The position numbers and the translations under genes are program-made. The notes below the pieces were generated by a model, which saw only the letters and a program-made list of their open reading frames with translations, was not told the origin of the DNA and did no database searches. DNA of 40,146 nt. Source: an uncultured Bacteroidota bacterium. GTDB lineage: Bacteria > Bacteroidota > Bacteroidia > Flavobacteriales > Flavobacteriaceae. Positions 32,674-40,146 of this stretch are shown here, in pieces. The first letter of the stretch is position 1; every line of letters starts with the position of its first letter. The stretch is taken from the NCBI GenBank assembly GCA_903861155.1, contig CAIOTL010000111.1:1-40146 (forward strand), in the 5' to 3' direction.

Positions 32674-35121
32674 ATGAAAGTATTAAAATTTGGCGGAACT
32701 TCAGTTGCCAATGCACAAAATATAAAACTTGTACTTGATATAGTTCTTAATAAAGCAAAACAAGACAAAATTATTGTAGTTGTTTCGGCTTTCACTAAAG
32801 TAACCGATTTATTAGTTCTTGCCTCTCATAATGCAGCTTCAAACGACGAAAGTTTTAAGGAAGTTGTTGCCGAAATCGAGAAAAAACATTTAGACGCCAT
32901 TAAGGAATTAATTCCCGTAAGTGAACAAAGTAGCGCTTTAAGTCACATCAAAAGAATCATTAACCACCTAGAAACATTGTTGGACGGTTGTTTTTTACTT
33001 GGCGAATTATCTCCAAGAACTTCAGATACCATTTTGAGTTTTGGTGAATTATTATCTTCTTATATTATTGCCGAAGCCTTCAAACAAAAAGACAAAAATT
33101 GCGGTTATAAAGACAGCCGAGAATTGATAAAAACAAATAATAATTTTGGGAAAGCTGCGGTAAACTTCGAAATTACAAATCCATTAATAGCTGATTATTT
33201 TACATCAAATAACGCTCAAATAGTTGTTATGCCAGGTTTTATTTCTTCCACACTTGACGAAATTGGTACAACTCTTGGTCGGGGTGGTTCCGATTATACC
33301 GCCGCAATTTTAGCCGGAGCCTTGGATGCCTCTGAATTGGAAATCTGGACTGACGTCAACGGAATGTTTACTGCCAACCCAAAAATCGTAAAACAAGCCC
33401 AACCTATAGCCTTTATTTCGTACCAAGAAGCCATGGAGTTGTCGCATTTTGGTGCGAAAGTGTTGTATCCACCAACAATTCAGCCTGTTTTGAGAAAGAA
33501 TATTCCAATTCTTATCAAAAATACTTTCGAACCTGATGCTGAAGGAACTCTTATTTCGAATAAAGTTACATCGAATAACAATCCGGTAAAAGGAATTAGC
33601 CATATTGATAATATTACTTTGATCACGCTTGAAGGTTCAGGAATGATTGGCGTTGCCGGTTCATCTAAAAGACTTTTCGAAGTATTGTCAAATGAAAATA
33701 TCAACGTGATTTTCATCACTCAAGCTTCATCGGAACATTCTATTTGCATCGGAATTTTAAATGCCGATGCTGAAAAAGCAGAAAACGCAATCAATAAAGC
33801 TTTTGGTATCGAAATTTCACAAAACAAAGTGGATCCTTGTATTGTAGAGAAAAACCTTTGCATCATTGCTTTGGTCGGCGAAAACATGAAAAACCACCAA
33901 GGATTAAGTGGTAAAATGTTTAGCACTTTAGGAAAAAACAACGTTAATATTCGTGCGATTGCGCAAGGGGCTTCCGAAAGAAATATTTCGGCAGTTATTA
34001 ACGAAAGAGATGTGAAAAAAGCATTAAATACGCTTCACGAACGTTTCTTCGAAGAAAACACAAAACAATTGAATTTGTTCGTAATGGGTGTTGGAAATGT
34101 AGGGGAGAAATTCATCGAACAAATTAGCCAACAAAAGAAATTTCTAAAAGAAAATCTAAAAATAAACCTTAGAGTTGCGGCTGTATCCAATTCTAGAAAA
34201 ATGCATTTCGACGAAGATGGAATTCCTTTAAAAGACTGGCAATCAGTATTAGAAAATGGAGAACCTGCCAATATGGAAACTTTTATTTCGAAAGTAAAAT
34301 CATTGAATTTACGTAACAGTATTTTTGTAGATATTACTGCCAATCAAAGCGTTTCTGAAACGTACGAGCAATATTTAAAACAAAATATTGCCGTGGTAAC
34401 TTGTAATAAAATTGCGTGTTCATCGGCTTATGAAAATTACAAAAAACTAAAAAATCTATCCCGTCAATTTAATGCGCCTTTCTTGTTTGAAACCAATGTT
34501 GGAGCTGGATTACCAATCATAGATACCGTTAAAAACTTAATTGCTTCGGGTGATCAAGTCAACAAAATACAAGCTGTTTTGTCGGGAAGTTTGAACTTTA
34601 TTTTCAACAATTTCGACGAAAATAATTCTTTTCACGATGTGGTAAAAGAAGCTGGTGTACAAGGTTTTACAGAACCTGACCCTAAAATTGATTTAAGCGG
34701 AGTTGATGTTGCCAGAAAGATTTTAATTCTTATCCGCGAAAGCGGTTACCAAATGGAAATTGAAGACATTACCAATAAATCTTTCCTACCGGCAGAATGT
34801 TTAGCAACAACAAATAACGATGATTTCTTTAAATCTTTAATCAAGAATGCGGCTCATTTCGAGAATTTATTGGCGCAAGCTAAAGCAAAAGATTGTCGTT
34901 TGAAATATGTCGCCACTTTCGAAAACGGAAAAGCAAGCGTTGGTTTGGAATTTATTCCGAAAGAAAGTCCGTTCTATAATTTAGAAGGAAAAGATAATAT
35001 TGTACAATTTTACACAGACCGCTATATCGACCAACCTTTATTGATAAAAGGCGCTGGTGCTGGTGCTGCCGTTACCGCTTCGGGAATTTTTGCCGATGTG
35101 ATTCGTGTGGGAAATATGTAA
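32674..35121 (+). CDS. thrA: Bifunctional aspartokinase / homoserine dehydrogenase
   Basis: The 815-residue fusion carries two enzymes of the threonine pathway. The N-terminal aspartokinase starts with KVLKFGGTSVANA and has GRGGSDYTAAILA (about 195-210); two ACT-type regulatory domains follow (about 310-455), where threonine feedback is expected. The homoserine dehydrogenase part begins about 465 with the NAD(P) motif VMGVGNVGEKF and contains the GFTEPDPKIDLSG catalytic segment. It phosphorylates aspartate and later reduces aspartate semialdehyde to homoserine. The layout matches E. coli ThrA (820 residues). It is the first structural gene after the leader peptide and is followed by thrB and thrC on the same strand. 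Confidence 0.96.
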   Translation: MKVLKFGGTSVANAQNIKLVLDIVLNKAKQDKIIVVVSAFTKVTDLLVLASHNAASNDESFKEVVAEIEKKHLDAIKELIPVSEQSSALSHIKRIINHLETLLDGCFLLGELSPRTSDTILSFGELLSSYIIAEAFKQKDKNCGYKDSRELIKTNNNFGKAAVNFEITNPLIADYFTSNNAQIVVMPGFISSTLDEIGTTLGRGGSDYTAAILAGALDASELEIWTDVNGMFTANPKIVKQAQPIAFISYQEAMELSHFGAKVLYPPTIQPVLRKNIPILIKNTFEPDAEGTLISNKVTSNNNPVKGISHIDNITLITLEGSGMIGVAGSSKRLFEVLSNENINVIFITQASSEHSICIGILNADAEKAENAINKAFGIEISQNKVDPCIVEKNLCIIALVGENMKNHQGLSGKMFSTLGKNNVNIRAIAQGASERNISAVINERDVKKALNTLHERFFEENTKQLNLFVMGVGNVGEKFIEQISQQKKFLKENLKINLRVAAVSNSRKMHFDEDGIPLKDWQSVLENGEPANMETFISKVKSLNLRNSIFVDITANQSVSETYEQYLKQNIAVVTCNKIACSSAYENYKKLKNLSRQFNAPFLFETNVGAGLPIIDTVKNLIASGDQVNKIQAVLSGSLNFIFNNFDENNSFHDVVKEAGVQGFTEPDPKIDLSGVDVARKILILIRESGYQMEIEDITNKSFLPAECLATTNNDDFFKSLIKNAAHFENLLAQAKAKDCRLKYVATFENGKASVGLEFIPKESPFYNLEGKDNIVQFYTDRYIDQPLLIKGAGAGAAVTASGIFADVIRVGNM

Positions 35122-35131
35122 TTCTATACTT

Positions 35132-35160
35132 CTTTGTCAAAGTTTAAAACTTTGACAAAG
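35132..35160. repeat. Perfect 14-bp palindrome between thrA and thrB
   Basis: CTTTGTCAAAGTTT and its exact reverse complement are separated by a single A. No T run follows, so it is not a plain terminator, and the two genes must be read across it. It may be a dispersed intergenic palindrome, or a hairpin that changes mRNA stability between thrA and thrB. Confidence 0.75.
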
Positions 35161-35215
35161 CTAACGAAACTTTGAATCTTTAATACCTTATGACTTTTGA
35201 CATTAAGACAATTAT

Positions 35216-36136
35216 ATGAATGAAATAAAAATATTTTGCCCCGCCACAATCGCTAATCTTTCCTGTGGATTTGATGTTTTAGGACTTTGCTTAACCACTG
35301 CGGGTGACGAAATGATCATCCGAAAATCTGCCGTAAAAGGCATTCGTATTACTAAGATTGTAGGAGCCGATTTGCCATTGGAAACCGAAAATAATGTAGC
35401 GGGTGTGGCAGCTTTAGCCATGATGGAAGAAGTGAAAACTGAATTTGGTTTCGAGATTGAAATCTACAAACACATCAAAGCCGGAAGCGGAATCGGAAGT
35501 AGCGCTGCCAGTTCAGCAGGAGCTGTCTTTGGAATCAACGAATTATTAGGTCGTCCTTTTACAAGAAAAGAATTGGTGAAATTTGCCATGCAAGGTGAAA
35601 AACTAGCCAGTGGAAACGCCCACGCTGACAATGTTGCTCCTTGCCTATTGGGCGGATTTACTTTGGTAAGATGTTCGGATCCATTGGATATTATCAAAAT
35701 TGATAGTCCATCCGAATTGTATGCAACGGTGGTTCATCCTCAAATTGAATTGAAAACATCAGATGCTCGTTCGGTATTAAAACAAACTGTTTCCCTAAAA
35801 AGTGCCATTACCCAATGGGGAAATGTGGGTGGATTAGTGGCAGGATTATACACCAATGATTACGAATTGATTGGGCGTTCCTTGCACGATGAAATAATCG
35901 AACCCGTTCGTAGCATGCTAATTCCTGGTTTCGATTTAATCAAAAAAACCGCTTACGAAAACGGAGCTTTGGGTTCTGGAATTTCAGGTTCTGGTCCTTC
36001 TATTTTTGCATTAAGCAGAGGAAAGGAAACCGCCGAAAAAATTGCCAAAGCTATGAGCGCGGTATATGACGAAATAAAATTGCCTTATGAAATTCACGTT
36101 TCCAAAGTGAATTCGGAAGGAATAAGTATAATATAA
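35216..36136 (+). CDS. thrB: Homoserine kinase
   Basis: The 306-residue product is a GHMP-family kinase that phosphorylates homoserine with ATP. The ATP loop KAGSGIGSSAASSAGA (about 88-103) and the end motif GSGISGSGPSIFAL (about 250-263) are the family hallmarks. The N-terminus IFCPATIANLSCGFDVLGL is typical of ThrB. Length is as expected (about 310). It lies 94 bases after thrA, with the palindrome in the gap, and 55 bases before thrC, so it belongs to the same operon. Confidence 0.96.
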   Translation: MNEIKIFCPATIANLSCGFDVLGLCLTTAGDEMIIRKSAVKGIRITKIVGADLPLETENNVAGVAALAMMEEVKTEFGFEIEIYKHIKAGSGIGSSAASSAGAVFGINELLGRPFTRKELVKFAMQGEKLASGNAHADNVAPCLLGGFTLVRCSDPLDIIKIDSPSELYATVVHPQIELKTSDARSVLKQTVSLKSAITQWGNVGGLVAGLYTNDYELIGRSLHDEIIEPVRSMLIPGFDLIKKTAYENGALGSGISGSGPSIFALSRGKETAEKIAKAMSAVYDEIKLPYEIHVSKVNSEGISII

Positions 36137-36191
36137 TTAAGCAATAAGCATTAGCCAAAAGGCAAAAGTATATTGCGATAGCAAAAGTCAA

Positions 36192-37481
36192 ATGAAATAC
36201 TACAGTTTAAACCATAATGCCCCAAAAGTTTCTTTCGAAGAAGCGGTAATTCAAGGATTAGCGACCGATAAAGGTTTATATTTTCCAGAATCGATTACTC
36301 CTTTAAAAGCTGATTTTTTCGTGAATATCGAAAATTTGAGCAATGCCGAAATTGCCTTCGAAGCCATAAAACAATTCGTGGGTGACGAAATTCCTGCCGA
36401 AACTTTAAAACAAATCATAGCCGAAACTTTGTGTTTCGATTTTCCAACGGTAAAAGTGGAAAAAGATATTTACGCATTAGAATTATATCATGGACCAACA
36501 ATGGCTTTCAAGGACGTTGGCGCACGCTTTATGTCACGTTGTTTGGCATATTTCAATAAAGACCAAAAAGACAGTAAAAACACGGTTCTTGTAGCGACTT
36601 CGGGCGATACTGGTGGCGCTGTTGCCAGTGGTTTTCTGGGTGTTCAAGGGGTGGAAGTTATCATTTTATATCCTTCGGGAAAAGTGAGCGACATCCAAGA
36701 ACGACAATTGACGACTTTGGGACAAAATATCAAAGCGCTTGAAGTGGATGGCGTTTTTGACGATTGCCAGGATATGGTCAAAAAAGCATTCCTCGACGAA
36801 AGCCTGAAACATAAAAAACTAACATCGGCAAATTCGATCAATATTGCTCGTTGGTTGCCTCAAATGTTTTACTTTTTCTTTGCTTACAAACAACTGAAAT
36901 CCCAAAACAAACCCTTGGTATTTTCTTGTCCGAGTGGAAATTTCGGAAATATTTGCGCCGGAATTATGGCAAAAAAATTAGGTTTGCCAATCGAACATTT
37001 TGTGGCTTCAACCAATGTAAATGATACGGTTCCGAGATTTTTAGAAAAAGGAAATTACGATCCAAAACCTTCCAAAGCAACGATTTCGAATGCAATGGAT
37101 GTGGGCAACCCAAGTAATTTCATCCGTATTCAAGAAATGTACAACAATGATTTAGAGCAATTCAAAAAAGATTTCTCTTCGTTTTCGTATACCGATGCCG
37201 AAACTTTGGAAGCCATGCAATCCATCTATAAAAAGGATGGATATATTGCTGAACCACACGGCGCGGTTGGTTATTTAGGCTTGAAAAAAGAGTTGAAAAA
37301 CCACGCAAACGCCATTGGGATTTTCTTGGAAACTGCTCATCCTATCAAATTTTTAGATGTGGTGGAACCAGCATTGCATCTAAAATTGCCTATTCCTACA
37401 CAAATTGAAAGTGTGTTGCACAAAGAAAAAGTAAGTGTAAAAATTAAGACTTACGAAGATTTGAAAGTTTTCTTGGGGTAA
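36192..37481 (+). CDS. thrC: Threonine synthase
   Basis: The 429-residue PLP enzyme turns O-phosphohomoserine into threonine, the last step of the pathway. The PLP lysine is Lys107 in MAFKDVGARF, and the phosphate-holding loop SGDTGGAVASGF and the NSINIARWLPQ segment are clear. The N-terminus MKYYSLNHNAPKVSFEEAV and the length fit the long (E. coli-like) class. It closes the operon; a strong terminator starts 28 bases after its stop. Confidence 0.96.
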   Translation: MKYYSLNHNAPKVSFEEAVIQGLATDKGLYFPESITPLKADFFVNIENLSNAEIAFEAIKQFVGDEIPAETLKQIIAETLCFDFPTVKVEKDIYALELYHGPTMAFKDVGARFMSRCLAYFNKDQKDSKNTVLVATSGDTGGAVASGFLGVQGVEVIILYPSGKVSDIQERQLTTLGQNIKALEVDGVFDDCQDMVKKAFLDESLKHKKLTSANSINIARWLPQMFYFFFAYKQLKSQNKPLVFSCPSGNFGNICAGIMAKKLGLPIEHFVASTNVNDTVPRFLEKGNYDPKPSKATISNAMDVGNPSNFIRIQEMYNNDLEQFKKDFSSFSYTDAETLEAMQSIYKKDGYIAEPHGAVGYLGLKKELKNHANAIGIFLETAHPIKFLDVVEPALHLKLPIPTQIESVLHKEKVSVKIKTYEDLKVFLG

Positions 37482-37509
37482 TCCTTTATAAATTAAACTC
37501 CCTAATAGT

Positions 37510-37540
37510 AGCACTTTATTTCACAGTAAAGTGCTTTTTT
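37510..37540 (+). terminator. Intrinsic terminator of the thr operon
   Basis: GCACTTTA (37511-37518) and TAAAGTGC (37527-37534) form a stem with an 8-base loop, followed by six T's. It stands 28 bases behind the thrC stop. Confidence 0.9.
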
Positions 37541-37564
37541 ATTACTATCTACTTCTTATTGACT

Positions 37565-37632
37565 CTATAGTGACTCTATACTCACTCTATACTATTATGA
37601 TTTTTTATAGAGTGAGTATAGAGTGAATATAG
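37565..37632. repeat. Large inverted repeat built from 11-bp units
   Basis: A left arm (37565-37591) and right arm (37606-37632), each 27 bases, are reverse complements with two mismatches and enclose a 14-base loop. The left side also repeats an 11-bp unit three times in tandem (TGACTCTATAG, TGACTCTATAC, TCACTCTATAC from about 37560), and the right arm holds two inverted copies (GAGTGAGTATA and neighbours). It lies between the thr terminator and the frameshifted gene. It could be a mobile-element end, a regulator array or a structured RNA; no T run follows it. Confidence 0.8.
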
Positions 37633-37718
37633 ATTCATATTAAATTTAACATAAAGTATACCAGAAGATAGTGTGCGTATTACTACCTTTATGTCGCACA
37701 TTACAAACACTTTACAAG

Positions 37719-38449
37719 ATGGCACGAATTAATAAAAAAAACATCTTTAGCGGAAAGATTGGCGATTTGGATTTAGGAATGTTGGTGGCAAGCAAATTGC
37801 ACAAAGCCGACCTGAGGATATGAAACAAACCAAGGCCACAAAACTAAGCAGTTCTGAATTTACCCTATGCAGTCATTGGGCGAAAATTTTGCGACTTTTC
37901 TTAATTCCTTTTTTGGTGGGACTTACGGACACTTTTATGTACCGACGGCTTACGGGTCAACTTTATAAAGCCTTGCAAACGAATACCACATTACTTAAAG
38001 GGCAACGCACTCCTTTGAATACTGATATGAGTACCCTCGTTGGATTTGAGTTTAACACCCACTCCCCTTTTGCGAATTATTTTTCACCAAGGATTGCTAT
38101 TAGTTTGGATTCACAGCGACAGCTTAGCATAATCATACCGAAATTTGAGCCCAAAACGGAGGTTGTTTTTGCACAGAAAACATTTCAAGCAGAATTGGTG
38201 GTGTCTATTTTAGCTACTAACTTAGAATCCAATACTGCTGCTACTGAAACTCATTTTATTTTGCCGTTTGAAAGACCAACTGCCCTAGTTGCGGAGACCC
38301 ATTGGACTAGTTTTGCACTTCCCGCTGATTGTTTTGTTTTGGTAACTGCCAAACTGATGTATTACAATACCAATACATTTACGGTGAAAAATTATGTAAA
38401 TAGCAAGGAATTGAACCCTGCTTGCGTGATTTTTGTTGCTGGCAGTTGA
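37719..38449 (+). pseudogene. Uncharacterised Bacteroidota protein, broken by a frameshift near the N-terminus
   Basis: Two frames together make one protein of about 243 residues. The first starts at ATG 37719 (MARINKKNIFSGKIGDLDLGM) and ends at a stop at 37821-37823. The second continues from about 37781 (VGGKQIAQSRPED) into MKQTKATKLSSSEF and runs to 38449. The second frame is open and protein-like upstream of its ATG at 37820, so this is one missing base around 37779-37783, not two genes. The short Lys/Gly-rich start followed by KIGD and a TKA...SSEF segment resembles DUF6266-like proteins of Bacteroidota, but the assignment is weak. The rest has beta-rich sequence with repeated Thr/Leu/Val stretches and no known catalytic motif. 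Function unknown; likely inactive. An imperfect -7 box (TACCTTTA, 37684-37691) lies inside an inverted repeat TGTGCG/CGCACA just upstream. Confidence 0.6.
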
Positions 38450-38991
38450 TTGTTCTTGCAAAGGCAGTTTTACCTATTCCTTCGACACTTCCAGCCAGCA
38501 GGAAAACAAAACTTCTGTATTAAATCCCCTTTTTTCTAATCCTAAAAATAATAGAGATAATTTTTAATAACCTCACATCTTGTCAGCTTGCATTCCTACT
38601 ATTGCATAGAAAAAGAAGTATAGTTGAACCAATTAAAAAAAACGAATTGGGAAATTACATTCAAGAAAATTTGATTCAAGACGAACAAATTGAATTTGAA
38701 ACAACGTATTATTGGATGTAGCACTAAACGAAACATATTTAATAGGCTATTATTTTTGATTATCAGATTATTTCCTTTGGTTTTTGGTTCTACCACCCAT
38801 AACTTATGTCATAATTTTTACTTTACCCCATCATGGAACCTTCCTTAATCAGTAAACTAATAATTTTATCAAAAGACCCAGCAAAACAATCGTCTTCAGA
38901 TCTAATACTTTTAAAATTAGATCTCCAACTTGTGAATTTGTAATCGACATGGGCATTTTCATATTGGCTCTTTCACTTCAAAATACCCCAT
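38450..38991. other. Degraded accessory DNA with gene scraps and a 9-bp inverted repeat
   Basis: No intact gene is visible. A minus-strand frame (about 38456-38519) reads as a P-loop-like VFLLAGSVEGIGKTAFA, an imperfect Walker A. A PH-domain-like scrap is at 38647-38721. A minus-strand frame of 49 codons at 38823-38972 ends in LLIKEGSMMG and matches nothing I know. AGATCTAAT/ATTAGATCT (38898-38906 with 38916-38924) is a perfect inverted repeat. This looks like remains of former insertions next to the CRISPR-Cas locus. Confidence 0.5.
38647..38721 (+). pseudogene. Scrap of a bacterial PH-domain-like membrane protein
   Basis: A frame from a possible TTG start reads LGNYIQENLIQDEQIEFE then TTYYWM and stops. 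This resembles the N-terminus of bacterial PH-domain membrane proteins, which usually read about as GxYIQxNLxxxExV...HWI. The following DNA in another frame (CSTKRNIFNRLLFLIIRLFPL) may be its continuation after a frameshift. No start ATG and no full domain are present, so it is treated as a remnant. Confidence 0.35.
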
Positions 38992-39086
38992 AAAAAAAGC
39001 GACCCTTGTGAGGCCGCTTTGAATGTTTTCACAACGGAATAATCCTTATTGTGAATTGCTTCAAAATTGTACTACAATGATACAAT
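38992..39086 (-). ncRNA. tracrRNA of the type II CRISPR-Cas system
   Basis: Read on the minus strand the region holds an anti-repeat (ATTGTATCATTG... to GAAGCAATTCACAAT), then a small nexus hairpin GGATTATTCC (39036-39045), then a 7-bp stem AGCGGCC with GGGTCGCT (38998-39005 with 39012-39018) followed by seven T's, a terminator. This order, anti-repeat, nexus, terminator, is that of tracrRNA, which pairs with the CRISPR repeat, is processed with RNase III and loads into Cas9. It stands divergent from cas9, about 114 bases from its ATG. The 5' end is uncertain: a weak -7-like box TATCATTG inside the anti-repeat would give a shorter form. The matching repeat array is not in the window. Confidence 0.85.
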
Positions 39087-39097
39087 AAAAGTTTTAA

Positions 39098-39113
39098 TTT
39101 CCGAATGCGGAAA
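39098..39113. repeat. Hairpin between tracrRNA and cas9
   Basis: TTTCCG/CGGAAA with a 4-base loop AATG sits between the divergent tracrRNA and cas9 genes, 86 bases before the cas9 ATG. No T run follows on either strand. It might be a control element of one of the two divergent promoters, neither of which matches the consensus well. Confidence 0.55.
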
Positions 39114-39199
39114 ACCGTGAAAATGGCAACTATTTTTTTGTTAAATTTAAAGATTAATTTATAGGTAAGGAAAATCATCATAAAAGACATAAAAAAAAA

Positions 39200-40146
39200 A
39201 TGAAAAAAATATTAGGATTGGATTTAGGGACAACATCAATAGGTTGGTCTTTTATTAATGAAGCAGAAAATGAAAACGAAGCATCATCCATTATAAATAC
39301 AGGGGTTCGCATCGTTCCACTTACTACAGATGAAGAAGCGGATTTTAAAAAAGGCAATACAATTTCTATAAATGCAGATAGAACATTAAAACGTGGAGCA
39401 AGAAGAGGTTTGCAACGTTTTAAACAAAGGCGATATGCTTTATTAGAAATTTTCAGCAAAATAAAATTCATTACTGCCGATTTTATTTATGCAGAAACTG
39501 GAAAAGAAACTACTTTCTCATCTTATCAATTAAGAGCAAAAGCAGCAGTTGAAGCCGTTACAAAAGAAAAATTGGTTCAAGTTTTATTGATGATGAACAA
39601 AAAACGTGGTTATAAAAGCAGTCGAAAAGCCAAAACTGCCGAAGAAGGAGAAGCAATTGACGGAATGAAAATTGCTAAAGAAATTTTTGAAAATAATTTA
39701 ACACCCGGACAATGGGTTTTTAATTCTTTATCAAATGGAGGTAAATATATCCCCGACTTTTATCGTTCTGATTTGCAGAAAGAATTGGAAAAGATAGTTC
39801 GTTTTCAGAATGAATTTCATTCGGAACAAATAAACAATAAACTACTCGAAGATATTCAAGGAAAATCGAGAACACAAACTTCTCAGCATTTTACTAAAAC
39901 TCTAAAAATAGAACTTGCCGAAAACAAAGGAACTAGAGAAGAAACTAAATTACAACATTACAATTGGAGAAATGATGCTTTAACAAATCGTCTTGATATA
40001 ACAATTTTAGCATTTATCATAACCGAAATAAATAATCAAATCAATCAATCCAGCGGCTATCTTGGGGCAATAAGTGATAGAAGTAAAGAATTGTATTTCA
40101 ATCAAGAAACTGTTGGACAATTTCAATACAAACAACTTCAAAATAA
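39200..40146 (+). CDS. cas9: CRISPR-associated endonuclease Cas9 (type II-C-like), N-terminal part
   Basis: The frame opens with ATG at 39200 and is still open at the window end after 315 full codons. Residues 4-18 (ILGLDLGTTSIGWSF) are the RuvC-I motif with the catalytic Asp8. Residues about 61-79 (RTLKRGARRGLQRFKQRR) are the Arg-rich bridge helix that grips guide RNA. Then comes the start of the recognition lobe with NKKRGYKSSRK, frequent in large type II-C Cas9 of Bacteroidota. Cas9 cuts DNA matched to a crRNA paired with tracrRNA. HNH and the other RuvC motifs lie beyond the window, as should cas1, cas2 and the array. The start choice follows from the RuvC-I distance to the N-terminus. 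Subtype is inferred from similarity to flavobacterial members and from the divergent tracrRNA. Confidence 0.97.
   Translation, partial: MKKILGLDLGTTSIGWSFINEAENENEASSIINTGVRIVPLTTDEEADFKKGNTISINADRTLKRGARRGLQRFKQRRYALLEIFSKIKFITADFIYAETGKETTFSSYQLRAKAAVEAVTKEKLVQVLLMMNKKRGYKSSRKAKTAEEGEAIDGMKIAKEIFENNLTPGQWVFNSLSNGGKYIPDFYRSDLQKELEKIVRFQNEFHSEQINNKLLEDIQGKSRTQTSQHFTKTLKIELAENKGTREETKLQHYNWRNDALTNRLDITILAFIITEINNQINQSSGYLGAISDRSKELYFNQETVGQFQYKQLQN

Noticed and set aside
37565..37632. The inverted repeat as a CRISPR array
   Set aside because: Copies are only 11 bp, directly adjacent and partly inverted, without spacers of regular length. This is not an array; the true array must lie outside the window.
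38456..38519. Minus-strand P-loop-like AGSVEGIGKTAFA as a real ATPase gene
   Set aside because: The Walker A spacing has one residue too many, a stop lies just upstream and the frame continues into the antisense of another gene. Kept only as a possible scrap.
39178..39471. 97-codon minus-strand frame near the right end
   Set aside because: It is antisense to the start of cas9 (RuvC-I and bridge helix), which is clearly the coding strand.

Overview
The window is AT-rich chromosomal DNA from a member of the Bacteroidota, most likely Flavobacterium or a close relative. Four things point there: protein sequences of flavobacterial type; several promoters that fit the Bacteroidota consensus (TTTG, about 20 bases, then TAnnTTTG); almost no Shine-Dalgarno sequences; and the gene order gyrA - secreted TPR protein, with clpC divergent from gyrA. 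This assignment comes from recognition, not from a database search.

Layout. 0-1.3 kb: the start of an FAD oxidoreductase, the decayed tail of a serine recombinase, and a three-gene tRNA operon (Ser-Pro-Arg, minus strand) with its own promoter and terminator. 1.6-12.5 kb: housekeeping genes (thiolase, NlpC/P60 peptidase, TPR protein, gyrA, clpC, a retropepsin-RimK ATP-grasp fusion, a DUF421 membrane protein). 12.5-16.9 kb: one very large CheB-CheR-PAS-histidine kinase-receiver protein. 17.1-28.6 kb: an eleven-ORF copper/silver resistance block, all on the minus strand: a Cys-rich secreted protein, two small heavy-metal-binding proteins, a CusA-type RND pump split into two overlapping reading frames, TolC, two tandem adaptors, a 23-cysteine copper-storage-like protein, another metal-binding lipoprotein and a copper P-type ATPase. 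28.7-32.3 kb: a PiT phosphate transporter with its DUF47 partner, and histidine ammonia-lyase. 32.4-37.5 kb: a complete threonine operon, thrA (aspartokinase-homoserine dehydrogenase), thrB and thrC, preceded by a short Thr-codon-rich leader peptide gene and closed by a strong terminator. 37.5-39.0 kb: a degraded accessory stretch with a large inverted repeat, a frameshifted gene and gene scraps. 39.0-40.1 kb: the edge of a type II CRISPR-Cas locus, with a tracrRNA gene on the minus strand and, divergent from it, the first 315 codons of cas9, which runs off the window.

How the parts work together. The copper block looks like a full defence line. The P-type ATPase moves copper out of the cytoplasm, the Cys-rich bundle can store it there, small periplasmic proteins with the CxMHP...CxxCGM metal-binding module can hold or pass it on, and the CusA/adaptor/TolC complex expels it from the envelope. 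The threonine operon appears to be controlled by attenuation: the leader has 11 Thr codons out of 34, seven of them consecutive. The tracrRNA anti-repeat predicts the sequence of a CRISPR repeat array that lies outside the window.

Most noteworthy: the thr leader peptide with its nearly leaderless start, the split cusA, the seven metal-binding modules spread over five proteins, the divergent tracrRNA/cas9 pair, and the paired-repeat structure beside the frameshifted gene at 37.6 kb.
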